From: Thermodesulfobacteriota bacterium
GTDB lineage: Bacteria; Desulfobacterota; DSM-4660; Desulfatiglandales; Desulfatiglandaceae
NCBI GenBank assembly: GCA_028278625.1
Contig: JANQDY010000023.1
Location: forward strand, 1 to 24,165
Length of the DNA stretch: 24,165 bases
Direction of reading: 5' to 3'
The stretch's first letter is position 1. The number at the start of each line of letters is the position of its first letter. Below, one piece after another: positions 6,794 to 15,833 of this stretch. The translations under genes and the position numbers were made by a program. Under the pieces are notes generated by a model, which searched no databases, had not been told where the DNA came from, and was given only the letters and a program-made list of their open reading frames with translations.

Positions 6794-7490
6794 GGTCAGA
6801 GACATAAACTCTTTCTACGGCGAATTTCAAGTGATCAGAAATGTCTCTCTGGATGTGGATGACCAGGAACTGATGATCCTCCTGGGACCAAACGGGCATG
6901 GCAAAAGCACCCTGCTCAAGACCATTTGCGGCCTGATCGTTCCCGCATCCGGATCCATTCAGTTCAACGGCGTTGAAATAGCCGGCTTTCCAACGGAAAA
7001 AGTCGTTCAAATGGGACTGATTTATATTGCCGAAGAAAGGCATCTCTTTCCCGAGATGACATGCCTGGAAAACCTGATCCTGGGCGCCTATGTGAACAAT
7101 GCCCGGAAAAAGGAGGCGGAAAACCTCGAATATGTATTTCAGCTTTTTCCAAGGGTAAGGGAGAGACAAAAACAGTTCGCGTCAACATTGAGCGGAGGAG
7201 AGGCGCGGATGCTGGCCATTGCCAGAGGCATCATGTCCAATGGAAAGCTCCTGGCAATTGATGAGCCCTCACTGGGATTATCGCCCCTTCTCCGGGTCCA
7301 CGTTCTTGAGAAGATCGTTGAGATCAATAAGAGTGGCATGACCGTTCTCCTGGTAGAGCAAAGCCTGCCACAGGTGTCGGAGATTTCAGACCGCATCTAT
7401 TTGATGGAGGATGGTGCAATTGTTTTTGAAGGCGGAAAAGAAGAAGCGTTGAGCGATGAACACATTAGAAGCGTATTTTTGGGCATATGA
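6786..7490 (+). CDS. LIV-type ABC transporter ATP-binding protein (LivF-like)
   Basis: The 234-residue protein is the second ATPase of the importer. It has an intact Walker A (GPNGHGKST, residues 34-42), a canonical signature LSGGE (135-139), Walker B LLAIDEP with D159/E160, the D-loop SLGLSP and the switch region LLVEQSL. ATG 6786 overlaps the end of the LivG-like gene by 8 bases; a frame start 17 codons earlier would lie deep in that gene and is unlikely. Paired with a LivG-like partner lacking the signature, the heterodimer would have one intact and one degenerate composite ATP site, because each site uses the Walker A of one subunit and the signature of the other. Confidence 0.93.
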   Translation: MLKVRDINSFYGEFQVIRNVSLDVDDQELMILLGPNGHGKSTLLKTICGLIVPASGSIQFNGVEIAGFPTEKVVQMGLIYIAEERHLFPEMTCLENLILGAYVNNARKKEAENLEYVFQLFPRVRERQKQFASTLSGGEARMLAIARGIMSNGKLLAIDEPSLGLSPLLRVHVLEKIVEINKSGMTVLLVEQSLPQVSEISDRIYLMEDGAIVFEGGKEEALSDEHIRSVFLGI

Positions 7491-7499
7491 AAAAAACAT

Positions 7500-7542
7500 T
7501 TCCCGGCAGGCCTCACAAGAATTATCTTTGACGAGCCGGGAA
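7500..7542 (+). repeat. 8-bp inverted repeat in the gap between ATPase and permease genes
   Basis: TTCCCGGC (7500-7507) is complementary to GCCGGGAA (7535-7542) across 27 bases, in the only sizeable gap (78 bases) of the last four transporter genes. No T-run follows, so it is not a classic terminator. Between it and the permease gene lies a tiny frame, ATG at 7549 to TGA at 7570-7572, overlapping the permease start as ATGA. It could be a coupling peptide or chance. Confidence 0.3.
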
Positions 7543-7568
7543 GACGGCATGAATAACGGTACAGGTAA

Positions 7569-8429
7569 ATGACGGCTTTACTCATTGTAGGCATTACCCT
7601 GGGTTCTATCTATGTTCTGATGGCATTGGGGATGACCCTTGTATACGGTGTCACCAGAGTGTTCAATTACGCCCAAGGGGCCTTTTTTACCTGGGGCGCC
7701 TATTTTGCCTGGCTCCTCTCTTCCGGGTACTTTCACTTCAATCTCGCGGTAACGATTCCCGCAACCATTCTGATCATGTTTCTCTTCGGTTTGGTTTTTG
7801 AGAGAGTCATCATCTACCCTTTAAGGCGTCTGCCGGAGTGGGGATTTACCGCGGTGATCGTCACCCTGGGGTGCGCACTTCTACTGGACAACCTGGCTTT
7901 GGTATGCTTCGGAGGGCGGCACAAGACGTTTCCCACTCTCGTTGAGGGAAGCTTTGATCTGGCAGGGACCATGGTGACCTACCACAACCTGTTGATTCTG
8001 GTGACATCCATCGGGATCGTCATCGTCTTTGGCCTCTTTTTGAGCAAGACCAAAATCGGGATGGCCATGCGTGCTGTTGCGCAAGATGAAACAGGCGCCA
8101 GAATCGTCGGTTTACCCATCAATCGGATCTATACCGTTGCCTTCGGGCTTTCCGCTGTTCTGGCCGGCATCAGCGCCATCCTGCTGGTCCCAAGAACCCT
8201 CATCTATCCCTATGTGGGATGGGGTATTCTTATCAGGGCCTTTGTGGTCATGGTTCTGGGCGGCTTGGGGAGCTTTAAAGGAACATTCGTCGCGGGCTTT
8301 GCTCTGGGAATGGTGGAGGCAATCACCACCTTCTACCTGGGCCAGATCTGGGGCTTGCCGGTTTTCCTCGTGATACTCGTTATTGTATTGGTATTTAGAC
8401 CGAAGGGGCTATTCGGAACATGGGCATAG
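7569..8429 (+). CDS. LIV-type ABC transporter permease (LivH-like)
   Basis: The 286-residue integral membrane protein has about eight hydrophobic segments. The N-terminus (ITLGSIYVLMALGMTLVYGVTRVFNYAQG) matches the conserved opening of LivH permeases, and the family EAA-like region lies around GMAMRAVAQDETGARIVGLPINRIY, which contacts the ATPases. The C-terminus VLVFRPKGLFG is also typical. ATG 7569 has only a weak ribosome site and may rely on coupling to a 7-codon frame that ends across it (ATGA). The 3' end overlaps the next permease gene by 10 bases. It forms the channel with the LivM-like protein. Confidence 0.92.
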   Translation: MTALLIVGITLGSIYVLMALGMTLVYGVTRVFNYAQGAFFTWGAYFAWLLSSGYFHFNLAVTIPATILIMFLFGLVFERVIIYPLRRLPEWGFTAVIVTLGCALLLDNLALVCFGGRHKTFPTLVEGSFDLAGTMVTYHNLLILVTSIGIVIVFGLFLSKTKIGMAMRAVAQDETGARIVGLPINRIYTVAFGLSAVLAGISAILLVPRTLIYPYVGWGILIRAFVVMVLGGLGSFKGTFVAGFALGMVEAITTFYLGQIWGLPVFLVILVIVLVFRPKGLFGTWA

Positions 8430-9421
8430 ATTTAAAAAACAAAAACCATTATCTTACGGCGGTTTCCCTGTTGGTATTCCTGATTTTTCCGATTTTCATG
8501 CACCATAACTCCCGGGTTTTGAATATTATCATCATGTGTTTCATATGGGGAGTGGTGGCATCCGCCTGGAACCTGATCATGGGATACGCGAGAGTCATGT
8601 CCTTTGCCCAGATCGCACTATTCGCCATCGGCGCTTATACCTCAGGCATGTTAGCGGTTCACCTGAAGCTCTCTCCATGGCTCGGAATGCTGGCGGGAGG
8701 TTTGGTGGCGGCGATTGTGGGCCTGTTGATCGGTCTCCCCTGCTTGCGACTCACGGGAATTTTCGTCGCCATTGTCACCTTTGCCGTGCATCTCATTCTG
8801 ACCCCCATCCTCATGTGGGGTGAAGAGTGGACGGCCGGATCAATGGGATTTCCGGTTCCCACGCCGCGTCTTTTCGGCTACGCCTTTTCCACCCACAAAT
8901 TGGTCCCGTGGTATTATGTCGGGTTGTTTTTCTTCTTTGCCATGCTCTTTTTCATTCACAAAGTCATCCACTCGCCCTTGGGCCTTGCGTTCGTGGCCCT
9001 AAGGGATGGTGAACCCTTCGCGAAAAGTCTTGGGGTAAATGATTTCAAATATAAACTCATTGTTTTCGGCATCTCCTCCTTCATCACTGGAATTGCGGGC
9101 GGGTTTTACGCACATTATTACGCCATGCTGTCACCAGCCGTTTTGGGGCTCGATACCTTTTTGTTGGTATTGATCATGGTCATGTTCGGAGGCCTGGGGA
9201 GATTTCCGGGGGCCGTCTTCGGGGCCTTTTCCATCACCATATTAAATGAACTCCTTCGACCCACGGGGGTGCTGCGATTTGTCATTTTGGGCATCATCGT
9301 TATCGCCACCATGATCTACATGCCAAACGGTCTCATGGGAATCCCCGAATCTTTCAGTCGGTTGAAAAAAAAGATATTTCCCGGAAAAAAGCGGGCCCAG
9401 CAAGGGGCACCCGGCATTTGA
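8420..9421 (+). CDS. LIV-type ABC transporter permease (LivM-like)
   Basis: The 333-residue membrane protein is the second channel subunit. The family hallmarks are ASAWNLIMGYARVMSFAQIALFAIGAYTSG near residues 46-75 and the cytoplasmic loop SPLGLAFVALRDGEPFAKSLGVNDFKYKL that docks on the ATPases, followed by GIAGGFYAHYYAMLSP. It ends with a short basic tail (KKKIFPGKKRAQQ). It overlaps the LivH-like gene by 10 bases, which shows co-translation. It is the last transporter gene; 95 bases without a clear terminator separate it from the aminotransferase, so read-through is possible. Confidence 0.92.
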   Translation: MGIDLKNKNHYLTAVSLLVFLIFPIFMHHNSRVLNIIIMCFIWGVVASAWNLIMGYARVMSFAQIALFAIGAYTSGMLAVHLKLSPWLGMLAGGLVAAIVGLLIGLPCLRLTGIFVAIVTFAVHLILTPILMWGEEWTAGSMGFPVPTPRLFGYAFSTHKLVPWYYVGLFFFFAMLFFIHKVIHSPLGLAFVALRDGEPFAKSLGVNDFKYKLIVFGISSFITGIAGGFYAHYYAMLSPAVLGLDTFLLVLIMVMFGGLGRFPGAVFGAFSITILNELLRPTGVLRFVILGIIVIATMIYMPNGLMGIPESFSRLKKKIFPGKKRAQQGAPGI

Positions 9422-9516
9422 TCATTCAACGAGTCTCATGACGATTCCCGGCCTCTCCACAATGTGCTTTGGAGTCTAAAAGCCTTGCCACGCAGTCTAT
9501 GACAAGAGGTATCACA

Positions 9517-10857
9517 ATGACAACGCCAACGCTCCCTTCCTACGACCACACGCCCCGCCCCTACGAGGGGCCTTCGTATGATGAGGTTCAGAGCCTTCGC
9601 AAGCGATATCTTTCGCCGGCCATACTCACCTATTACCAAAGACCGGTGATGATCGTGGAGGGCTCCATGCAGTATCTTTATGACGAGGACGGACGCCGTT
9701 ATCTGGACGCATTTGCCGGCATCGTCACGGTGTGCGCCGGACATTGCCATCCCTATATCACCCAAAAGGTGGTTGAGCAGGCAAACGCCCTGCAGCACAC
9801 CACCACCATCTATCTGCACCCCACCATCGCGGAATACGCAAAAATGCTGGCCCACCGCATGCCTGGTGATTTGAGCGTTTGTTACTTCGTCAACTCAGGT
9901 TCCGAGGCCAATGACCTGGCCCTCATGATGGCCCGGGTCTACACCGGCAATTACGAGGCCATTGCGCTCAGAAACGGTTACCACGGCGGGGCCGGCGCCA
10001 CCATGGGTCTCACTTCTCACAGCACATGGAAATTCAATTATCCCCACGGTTTTGGCGTGCACCACGCCATGGCGCCGGACTGCTACCGAGGGCCCTATGG
10101 GTCGGATGATCCGAAGGCTGGGGCCAAATACGCGGCGGACGTGGGCCAGGTCATACGGTTTGCCACGCCTGGCCGGGTTGCGGCATTCTTCGCGGAGACC
10201 ATTCAGGGCGTGGGCGGCACAATACCCTTACCGCCCGGCTACCTGGAAAGCGTCTATGCCCAGATACGGGACGCAGGCGGGTTGTGCATCGCCGACGAGG
10301 TGCAGACGGGATTCGGGCGCACCGGCGATCACTATTGGGGTTTTGAAGCCCAAGGGGTGGTTCCGGATATCGTGACCATGGCAAAGGGCATCGGCAACGG
10401 ACTGCCCCTGGCCGCGGTGGTGACCACTCCCGAGATCGCCCAGGCCCTTTCCCGGCGCATCCACTTCAACACCTTTGGCGGCAACCCCGTCTCCTGTGCC
10501 GCCGGCAAAGCAGTGTTGGAGGTGGTGGAGCGGGAAAAATTGCAGCAGCGGTGCCGTGATGTGGGAACCTATCTGTTAAAGGGGCTGCATGAACTGGCGC
10601 AGCGCCAACCCATCATCGGCGACATTCGAGGCGCCGGACTGATGTTGGGAGTGGAATTGGTAACCGACCGGAAGAGCAAGGACCCGGCCACAGACCAGTG
10701 CGCCCGGGTATTCGAGCGCTGTAAGGACCTGGGACTCCTGATCGGCAAGGGGGGCTTTTATGGCAACGTGCTCAGAATCAAGCCACCCATGTGCATTACC
10801 GCGGATGACGCGAATTTCCTGCTGGCTGTTCTGGCCAAAGCCTTAAAGGAAATCTAG
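9517..10857 (+). CDS. Class III PLP aminotransferase, AGXT2-like (alanine-glyoxylate type)
   Basis: The 446-residue enzyme belongs to the omega/class III aminotransferases. The opening [41 protein letters not shown] resembles alanine-glyoxylate aminotransferase 2 and its relatives, which also use 3-amino-2-methylpropionate or beta-alanine. The PLP lysine is K290 in [15 protein letters not shown], with the pyridoxal-contact Asp in [17 protein letters not shown] 9517 is preferred over earlier in-frame starts at 9469 and 9499 because AGAGG lies 8 bases before it. The gene follows the ABC importer on the same strand. A plausible job is to transaminate an imported amino acid with glyoxylate or pyruvate. 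Substrate assignment within class III is uncertain. Confidence 0.85.
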   Translation: MTTPTLPSYDHTPRPYEGPSYDEVQSLRKRYLSPAILTYYQRPVMIVEGSMQYLYDEDGRRYLDAFAGIVTVCAGHCHPYITQKVVEQANALQHTTTIYLHPTIAEYAKMLAHRMPGDLSVCYFVNSGSEANDLALMMARVYTGNYEAIALRNGYHGGAGATMGLTSHSTWKFNYPHGFGVHHAMAPDCYRGPYGSDDPKAGAKYAADVGQVIRFATPGRVAAFFAETIQGVGGTIPLPPGYLESVYAQIRDAGGLCIADEVQTGFGRTGDHYWGFEAQGVVPDIVTMAKGIGNGLPLAAVVTTPEIAQALSRRIHFNTFGGNPVSCAAGKAVLEVVEREKLQQRCRDVGTYLLKGLHELAQRQPIIGDIRGAGLMLGVELVTDRKSKDPATDQCARVFERCKDLGLLIGKGGFYGNVLRIKPPMCITADDANFLLAVLAKALKEI

Positions 10858-10893
10858 AGAAAAATCATGGCAAGGGATGAACAACGTTTTATC

Positions 10894-10922
10894 TTGACAT
10901 GGTAAAAAAACTAACATATAAA
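10894..10922 (+). promoter_or_regulatory. Sigma-70 promoter of the repressor/TRAP operon
   Basis: TTGACA (10894-10899) and TATAAA (10917-10922) are separated by exactly 17 bases, a near-perfect match to consensus. Transcription would start near 10929, about 30 bases before the regulator ATG. It is one of the best promoter matches in the window. The overlap with repeats described in the next entry suggests that it is repressed. Confidence 0.75.
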
Positions 10923-10941
10923 AAACTAACTTTATAGTTTT
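10905..10941 (+). promoter_or_regulatory. Candidate operator of the GntR/FadR-family regulator
   Basis: An inverted repeat AAAACTA (10922-10928), 6 bases, TAGTTTT (10935-10941) straddles the expected transcription start. Overlapping it, the 11-base word AAAAAACTAAC occurs twice, at 10905-10915 and 10920-10930, across the promoter spacer and -10 box. A protein bound here would block RNA polymerase. The location directly before a FadR-like gene makes autorepression the natural reading, though the sequence does not contain the TGGT-ACCA core often seen for FadR relatives. Confidence 0.5.
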
Positions 10942-10959
10942 ATCCATCAAGGAAAAAGA

Positions 10960-11715
10960 ATGGAGCAGATCTCTTTAAAAAAAGACCGATTATCGGACCA
11001 GGTTCGAAAGCATCTCAAGCAGGCCATCATTGACGGCCAGTTTACAACCGGAGACCGGCTCCCTTCCGAGGAACAGCTGGCGGAAATGTTCCAGGTCAGC
11101 AAGGTGACGGCTCGCGAGGCCCTTCGGGAAATGGAGACCGAAGGGATCATCGAAAAGCGGAGGGGTATTTACGGCGGCAGCTTTGTGGCCCGTCCGGGCT
11201 CTGAAAACATGGGAAGGGCCGTCATCAATTACTGCCGTTTCGGTGGCCTGTCTTTGGAGGATCTCGTGGAGTTTAGGGCCATCCTGGAACCGGCCCTGGT
11301 GGAACTGGCCGCAAAAAACCGTACTCCCGAAGATTTAGAGGCCCTTAAAGCCAATATTTTAGAAGTGGAACAAGCGGTCAATAATGGAAAGCAAAACCAG
11401 CCGGCGGCCATTGAGTTTCATCGGCTGCTGGCCGATGCCTGTCACAATCAGTTGATCAGCGCGGTGATGGAAGCTTTGGTTCAGGTGTTTCTGGAAATCC
11501 TTTCCCAGATCCCCATGACCCTTGAAGATGCCAAGGGGGATCTCGCATACAACAGACAATTCTATGGGTTTCTTGTGGAAAAACAGGCTCAAGAAGCACG
11601 GCAACTGATGCTCGAACACTTCGATAGCCTGAGAGACATTATTCGGCGGAACAGGGAAAGAACGCGATCCGCCCTGGGTGAAAACCAAATCACAAAACAG
11701 GAGGAGAAAAGATGA
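10960..11715 (+). CDS. GntR-family (FadR subgroup) transcriptional regulator
   Basis: The 251-residue protein has an N-terminal winged helix-turn-helix: LPSEEQLAEMFQVSKVTAREALREMETEGIIEKRRGIYGGSFV (about residues 29-71). A helical FCD ligand-binding domain follows from about residue 85 to 240, with EFRAILEPALVELAA, the histidine-containing EFHRLLADACHN and HFDSL, where FCD proteins often hold a metal. ATG 10960 follows AAGGA by 6 bases. The stop overlaps the dctP start (ATGA), so regulator and transporter are one operon. FCD proteins commonly repress catabolic operons and are released by a carboxylate substrate. Here that is probably the molecule imported by the TRAP system or its breakdown product. 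Confidence 0.92.
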   Translation: MEQISLKKDRLSDQVRKHLKQAIIDGQFTTGDRLPSEEQLAEMFQVSKVTAREALREMETEGIIEKRRGIYGGSFVARPGSENMGRAVINYCRFGGLSLEDLVEFRAILEPALVELAAKNRTPEDLEALKANILEVEQAVNNGKQNQPAAIEFHRLLADACHNQLISAVMEALVQVFLEILSQIPMTLEDAKGDLAYNRQFYGFLVEKQAQEARQLMLEHFDSLRDIIRRNRERTRSALGENQITKQEEKR

Positions 11716-12740
11716 AAACACAGAGAATGTTCATGGGTCTGTTCACCGCGGCTGTTCTTTTTTTGACTTTTGCTGCCTGGGCCCAGGCCGGAGAAATTCG
11801 ATTTGCTTACCTGGGCAAACCGGATCCCCATAAGGCCGCCTATACCACGGGTGTGGTCAATTTCGCCCATCTGCTTGAAAAAGGGAGCGGAGGCAAGATG
11901 AAGGTGAAAATCTTTCCGGCCGGGACCCTCGGAAAAGAGACGGATATTCTTCAGGCCGTCAGAAGCAATGCGGTTCAGATGATCTCCGCTTCCATGGTCA
12001 CCCTATCGAGAATTTTCCGACCGTCACAGGTCATGATGGCCCCTTACATTTTTAAAAATGACGCGGTCGCCTGGGATGTGGTGGACGGACCTTACGGACA
12101 GAAGCTGCTGGACGCCCTCACCGAAAAGACCGGCATCAAAGCCCTGGCCATTGTGGATTCGGGGTTTTTGACCATCACCAACAACAAGCGCCCCCTCTTG
12201 ACACCGGAGGATTTCAAAGGCATCAAATTCCGGGCCATGGGACCGCTGCAGGCGGCCATGTTCAAGGCCCTCGGCGCCAGCGCCGTTCCCATTCCCTGGC
12301 CTGAAACCTATACGGCTCTTCAGACCGGCGTGGTTGACGGGCAAACCAATGCGGCATTTGTGGTGGCGGTTTTCAAACTCTATGAAGTCCAGAAGTACAT
12401 GTCCCTTGCCAATTCCCAGTTCGGATATCAGACCTGGCTTTGCAACAAAGCCTGGTATGACGGCCTTTCGGCCGAAGAAAAGGGGATTTTGAGGGATGCC
12501 GTAAAAGCGGGCCGCCTCTCCACAAGGAGCATGGCCCTCTTAAGGGAACAGGAATCCCTTAGCCAGCTGAAAAAAGAAGGGATGAAGATCGCGCCGCTGA
12601 CCGGCAAACAGATCGCGGCCCTTCAGAAACTGGCGGGACCCGCCTGCCTGGACTGGCTCAAAAAGCAGATGGATCCCAAATGGGTGGATGAACTCTTGGG
12701 TGCCATCGGAGATGCGGAAAAACGACTGGGTTATGAGTAA
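11712..12740 (+). CDS. TRAP transporter substrate-binding protein DctP family
   Basis: The 342-residue periplasmic protein has a clear signal peptide (MKTQRMFMGLF, hydrophobic core, likely cleavage after AWAQA). The mature start EIRFAYLGKPDPHKAAYTTGVVNFAHLLEKGSGGKM and the stretch GIKFRAMGPLQAAMFKALGASAVPIPWPETYTALQTGVVDGQ are characteristic of the family. R174 in the KFRA stretch is at the place of the conserved arginine that binds the substrate carboxylate. It overlaps the regulator gene by 4 bases with GGAGG upstream. TRAP receptors bind organic acids and acidic or N-modified compounds; the ligand here is unknown but most likely has a carboxylate. Confidence 0.93.
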   Translation: MKTQRMFMGLFTAAVLFLTFAAWAQAGEIRFAYLGKPDPHKAAYTTGVVNFAHLLEKGSGGKMKVKIFPAGTLGKETDILQAVRSNAVQMISASMVTLSRIFRPSQVMMAPYIFKNDAVAWDVVDGPYGQKLLDALTEKTGIKALAIVDSGFLTITNNKRPLLTPEDFKGIKFRAMGPLQAAMFKALGASAVPIPWPETYTALQTGVVDGQTNAAFVVAVFKLYEVQKYMSLANSQFGYQTWLCNKAWYDGLSAEEKGILRDAVKAGRLSTRSMALLREQESLSQLKKEGMKIAPLTGKQIAALQKLAGPACLDWLKKQMDPKWVDELLGAIGDAEKRLGYE

Positions 12741-12830
12741 TCCCTGCTTTTCCCGAAATGGGGCCGGGGCTTGACGGGGTCAGGAGGGCCTGGCCGCAGA
12801 ATTAACACTTTGTATCAGGGAGCGTTCGAA

Positions 12831-13370
12831 ATGGTCCACACATCCGCCGGCACAAAAATTTTCCGATTGGCCGATAAAACAGCCGCAATCATTGAAAAGA
12901 TCTGTGGGGCCTGGTGCGTTTTCTGTTTCGCCGCCATGACGCTGGTGGCCATTCTGGGGGTCTTTTTCAGGTACATCATGCAGAGCCCTTTCATGTGGAC
13001 CGAAGAGGTGGCGCGCTATTTGCTGGTGTGGCTCGGTTTTACAGCCATCAGCATCGCTCTCAAGCAGGACCGTCATATCAAAGTGGAGGTGCTTGAAAAA
13101 CTTGTTCCCCCCACCATCACGATGATCATCGGTTACCTGGTGGATGCCTTGATCGCCTTCTTCTTTTTGATTCTGCTCCAGCAGGGATACCTGATGACCA
13201 CCAACAACATCATGACCGCCTCCACCTTTCCCATGTCCATGGCCTGGATTCTGGCGGCCATTCCCGTGGCTGCGCTCCTGACCCTGATGCAACTGCTGCT
13301 TCGGATCATCAAAAAGGTACTGTTGCGGTTTGATCCCGGATCCGAAGAGGGCCTGGCGGACGGCCCCTGA
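12831..13370 (+). CDS. TRAP transporter small permease DctQ family
   Basis: The 179-residue membrane protein has four predicted membrane segments, with the family motif in FMWTEEVARYLLVWLGFTAISIALKQDRHIKVE at roughly residues 51-83. It stabilises the large permease and helps dock the binding protein. ATG 12831 is preferred because GGGAG lies a few bases upstream and membrane-anchor spacing is normal. The open frame extends back to a TTG at 12771, but without a good ribosome site. A 90-base G+C-rich gap separates it from dctP, the largest gap in this operon, which could allow unequal expression of receptor and permeases. Confidence 0.9.
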   Translation: MVHTSAGTKIFRLADKTAAIIEKICGAWCVFCFAAMTLVAILGVFFRYIMQSPFMWTEEVARYLLVWLGFTAISIALKQDRHIKVEVLEKLVPPTITMIIGYLVDALIAFFFLILLQQGYLMTTNNIMTASTFPMSMAWILAAIPVAALLTLMQLLLRIIKKVLLRFDPGSEEGLADGP

Positions 13371-13392
13371 CGCGTCCATGTAAGGAGATCCC

Positions 13393-14682
13393 ATGATTGC
13401 GCTGTTGCTCACCTCTTTTTTCACGCTGGCGGTCATCGGCGTCCCGGTGGGGATGGTGGTTGCGATCACTACCCTTTTCGGGTTCTATTACACGGAAAAC
13501 ACCGTCTTCCTTTCCATGATCAGCCAGCGCATGTTCTCCGCCATGGACAGTTTTACGTTCCTGGCCCTCCCCTTTTTCCTGCTGGCCGGGGACATCATGA
13601 ACAAGGTGGGGCTGACCACGCGGCTCGTGGATTTTGCCAATCTCTTTTTCGGTAGGCTCAAGGGGGGGTTGGCCCAGGTGAACATCGTCACCAGCATCAT
13701 TTTCGGGGGCATATCCGGGGCTGCGGTGGCCGATACGGCGGCCCTCGGCAGCATCTTCATCCCTTCAATGACGAAGCAGGGGTATGATAAAGGTTTCAGC
13801 ACGGCCGTGACCGTGGCCTCCTCCATCATCGCCCCCATCATTCCCCCCAGCATTATCATGGTGCTCTACGGTTCCATCATGGAGGTCTCCATCGCCGGCC
13901 TCTTTGCCGCGGGGATCATTCCCGGTTTAATGATCGGTATTTCCCTCATGATCCTTACCCGTTTTATGGCGGCAAAACGCAACTATCCCACCCATCCGGA
14001 AACACTGACCGTTAAAAGGGTTGCATCCCGTACCCGGGGTGCTTTTTGGGCCCTTATGATGCCCATCATCATCTTAGGCGGCATCCTGGGGGGATTTGTG
14101 ACGCCAACGGAAGCGGCGGCCGTGGCCGTGGGACTGGCCCTTTTCATCGGCATCGCCATTTACCGTAATCTGGGTCTCAAGGATCTCTATGATGTCTTCT
14201 TTAAAAGCGCGGTCACCATCGGCGTGATTACCATGCTCCTTTCTGCGGCCAAGGTGCTGGCCTGGTTCCTGGCCATCCAGCAGATTCCTGAAATGGTGGC
14301 CAACGTGTTCATGAGCCTAAGTGACAACAAGTATATCATTCTGCTTCTGATTAACCTCTTTCTGATCATGGTGGGGATGTTTCTGGACATCGGCCCCGCC
14401 CTGCTGATCCTGGGACCCATCCTGGCACCCTTGGCCATCAATCTGGGCGTTCACCCCCTTCATTTCGGCATCATGATGTGCGTCAACCTGAACATCGCCC
14501 TCATGACGCCGCCCATGGGCGCCTGTCTTTTTATGGGCATGATCGTGAGCGGCCTGAAGCTGGGCGAGTTGGTGCGCGCGCTCTGGCCTTTCATTCTTGT
14601 GGAATTTGTGGTGCTGGCCCTGGTCATCTACCTGCCCTCCATTACCATGTGGGTGCCTGGACTACTCGGATTTGTCAAATGA
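13393..14682 (+). CDS. TRAP transporter large permease DctM family
   Basis: The 429-residue protein with about 12 hydrophobic segments is the ion-coupled transport subunit. Family stretches are MDSFTFLALPFFLLAGDIMNKVG, GGISGAAVADTAALGSIFIPSMTKQGYDKGFSTAVTVASSIIAPIIPPSIIMVLYG, and the C-terminal LNIALMTPPMGACLFMGMIVS. The Asn/Thr/Pro-rich re-entrant regions expected of this family are present. ATG 13393 has AAGGAG 6 bases upstream. The gene directly follows dctQ and precedes the enolase-superfamily gene by 36 bases, all on the same strand. Confidence 0.94.
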   Translation: MIALLLTSFFTLAVIGVPVGMVVAITTLFGFYYTENTVFLSMISQRMFSAMDSFTFLALPFFLLAGDIMNKVGLTTRLVDFANLFFGRLKGGLAQVNIVTSIIFGGISGAAVADTAALGSIFIPSMTKQGYDKGFSTAVTVASSIIAPIIPPSIIMVLYGSIMEVSIAGLFAAGIIPGLMIGISLMILTRFMAAKRNYPTHPETLTVKRVASRTRGAFWALMMPIIILGGILGGFVTPTEAAAVAVGLALFIGIAIYRNLGLKDLYDVFFKSAVTIGVITMLLSAAKVLAWFLAIQQIPEMVANVFMSLSDNKYIILLLINLFLIMVGMFLDIGPALLILGPILAPLAINLGVHPLHFGIMMCVNLNIALMTPPMGACLFMGMIVSGLKLGELVRALWPFILVEFVVLALVIYLPSITMWVPGLLGFVK

Positions 14683-14718
14683 AACAAAAATCCATTAAAC
14701 CTTACCCCTGGAGTTTGT

Positions 14719-15822
14719 ATGAAAATCGTTCAAGCTGAAGCCATCCCGATCCGCATACCGCTGAAACACCCCTTTGCCATTGCCCTTGGCACTCTGACCC
14801 ACTGTAACCATGTGCTGGTCCGCTTGACCGACGACCAGGGGAGAACCGGCTGGGGGGAAACCACCACCTTTCATTCGGTGTACGGCTACGACCAGAAATC
14901 ATTGTACCATGTGCTGACGGACCATCTCATCCCGGCTGTCAAGGGCCTCGACTGCAGAAACATGGCACGCCTTCACCAAATCATGGATCAAGCGATCCCC
15001 CATAACCTCATGGCCAAGTGCGGCATTGATCTGGCCGTCTACGATCTCCTGGGGCAGGCGGACGGCGCTCCCATTCACCTGGTGGCGGGCGGCAGCCGTG
15101 TGGATAGGGTGCCGCTGACAGCGGCAGTGGGCATCGATAGTCCTCAAGAGACGGAAGGACGGGTGAAGGAACTTGTCTCGGAAGGGTTCAAGGTCATCAA
15201 AATCAAGATCGGGCTGGACCCAAAAGAAGACCTTTCGCGGGTCAGACTGGTAAGGGAAATCGCGGGTGATGCCGTCAAACTACGGGTTGACGGCAATCAG
15301 GGTTACGATCGAAACACGGCCATGGCGATCCTTTCAAAAATGGACCCACTGGGTCTTGAATGGATCGAGCAGCCGCTTCCCTGGTGGGATCTTGAGGGGA
15401 TGGCGTTGTTGGCGGATCATCTTGTAACCCCCGTGGCGGCGGATGAAAGCGTTTACACGGTGCAGGACGCCCACAATGTCATCAGAGCCAAAGCCGCCGA
15501 CGTGGTCAATATCAAGGTACCCAAATGCGGCGGCATTTATCGGGCCCGGAAAATCGCGGCCTTTTGTGAAGGGGCCGGTATTCCCTGTTTCCTGGGCGGG
15601 TGCCTTGAAACCACCCCCGGCACGGCCGGCCAAGCCCATTTTTATGCAGCCACGGATAATGTGATCTCAGCCGCTGAAATGGAAGGTCCGTGGCTATATG
15701 TGGATGACGTGGTAAGCCGGCCTCTCGGACTAAAAGAAGCTTCAGTGGTCGTGCCAAAGGGTCCCGGACTGGGTGCTTCCGTGGATGAAGAGAAGGTCAA
15801 CCGTTACCGCATCTCCTTTTAG
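14719..15822 (+). CDS. Enolase-superfamily enzyme, muconate-lactonizing/dipeptide-epimerase-like subgroup
   Basis: The 367-residue protein has an N-terminal capping domain (residues 1-120) and a barrel domain. Catalytic residues of the muconate-lactonizing-enzyme subgroup are all visible. The KxK pair K161/K163 is in VIKIKIG, metal ligands are D191 (RVDGNQGY), E217 (WIEQPLP) and D242 (AADES), and the opposite base K266 is in NIKVPKCGG. Two lysines facing each other allow racemisation or epimerisation next to a carboxylate, or syn-elimination or cycloisomerisation. In dipeptide epimerases a DxD motif follows the last strand; here the corresponding region reads AEMEGPW, so that specificity is not confirmed. 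It is co-transcribed with the TRAP importer and an amidohydrolase. Confidence 0.88.
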   Translation: MKIVQAEAIPIRIPLKHPFAIALGTLTHCNHVLVRLTDDQGRTGWGETTTFHSVYGYDQKSLYHVLTDHLIPAVKGLDCRNMARLHQIMDQAIPHNLMAKCGIDLAVYDLLGQADGAPIHLVAGGSRVDRVPLTAAVGIDSPQETEGRVKELVSEGFKVIKIKIGLDPKEDLSRVRLVREIAGDAVKLRVDGNQGYDRNTAMAILSKMDPLGLEWIEQPLPWWDLEGMALLADHLVTPVAADESVYTVQDAHNVIRAKAADVVNIKVPKCGGIYRARKIAAFCEGAGIPCFLGGCLETTPGTAGQAHFYAATDNVISAAEMEGPWLYVDDVVSRPLGLKEASVVVPKGPGLGASVDEEKVNRYRISF

Positions 15823-15833
15823 GAAAGAGCGCC

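Noticed and set aside
12780..13469. 229-codon minus-strand frame over dctQ
   Set aside because: The peptide is His/Gly/Asp-rich, typical of the antisense of a membrane-protein gene; dctQ on the plus strand has motifs and a ribosome site.
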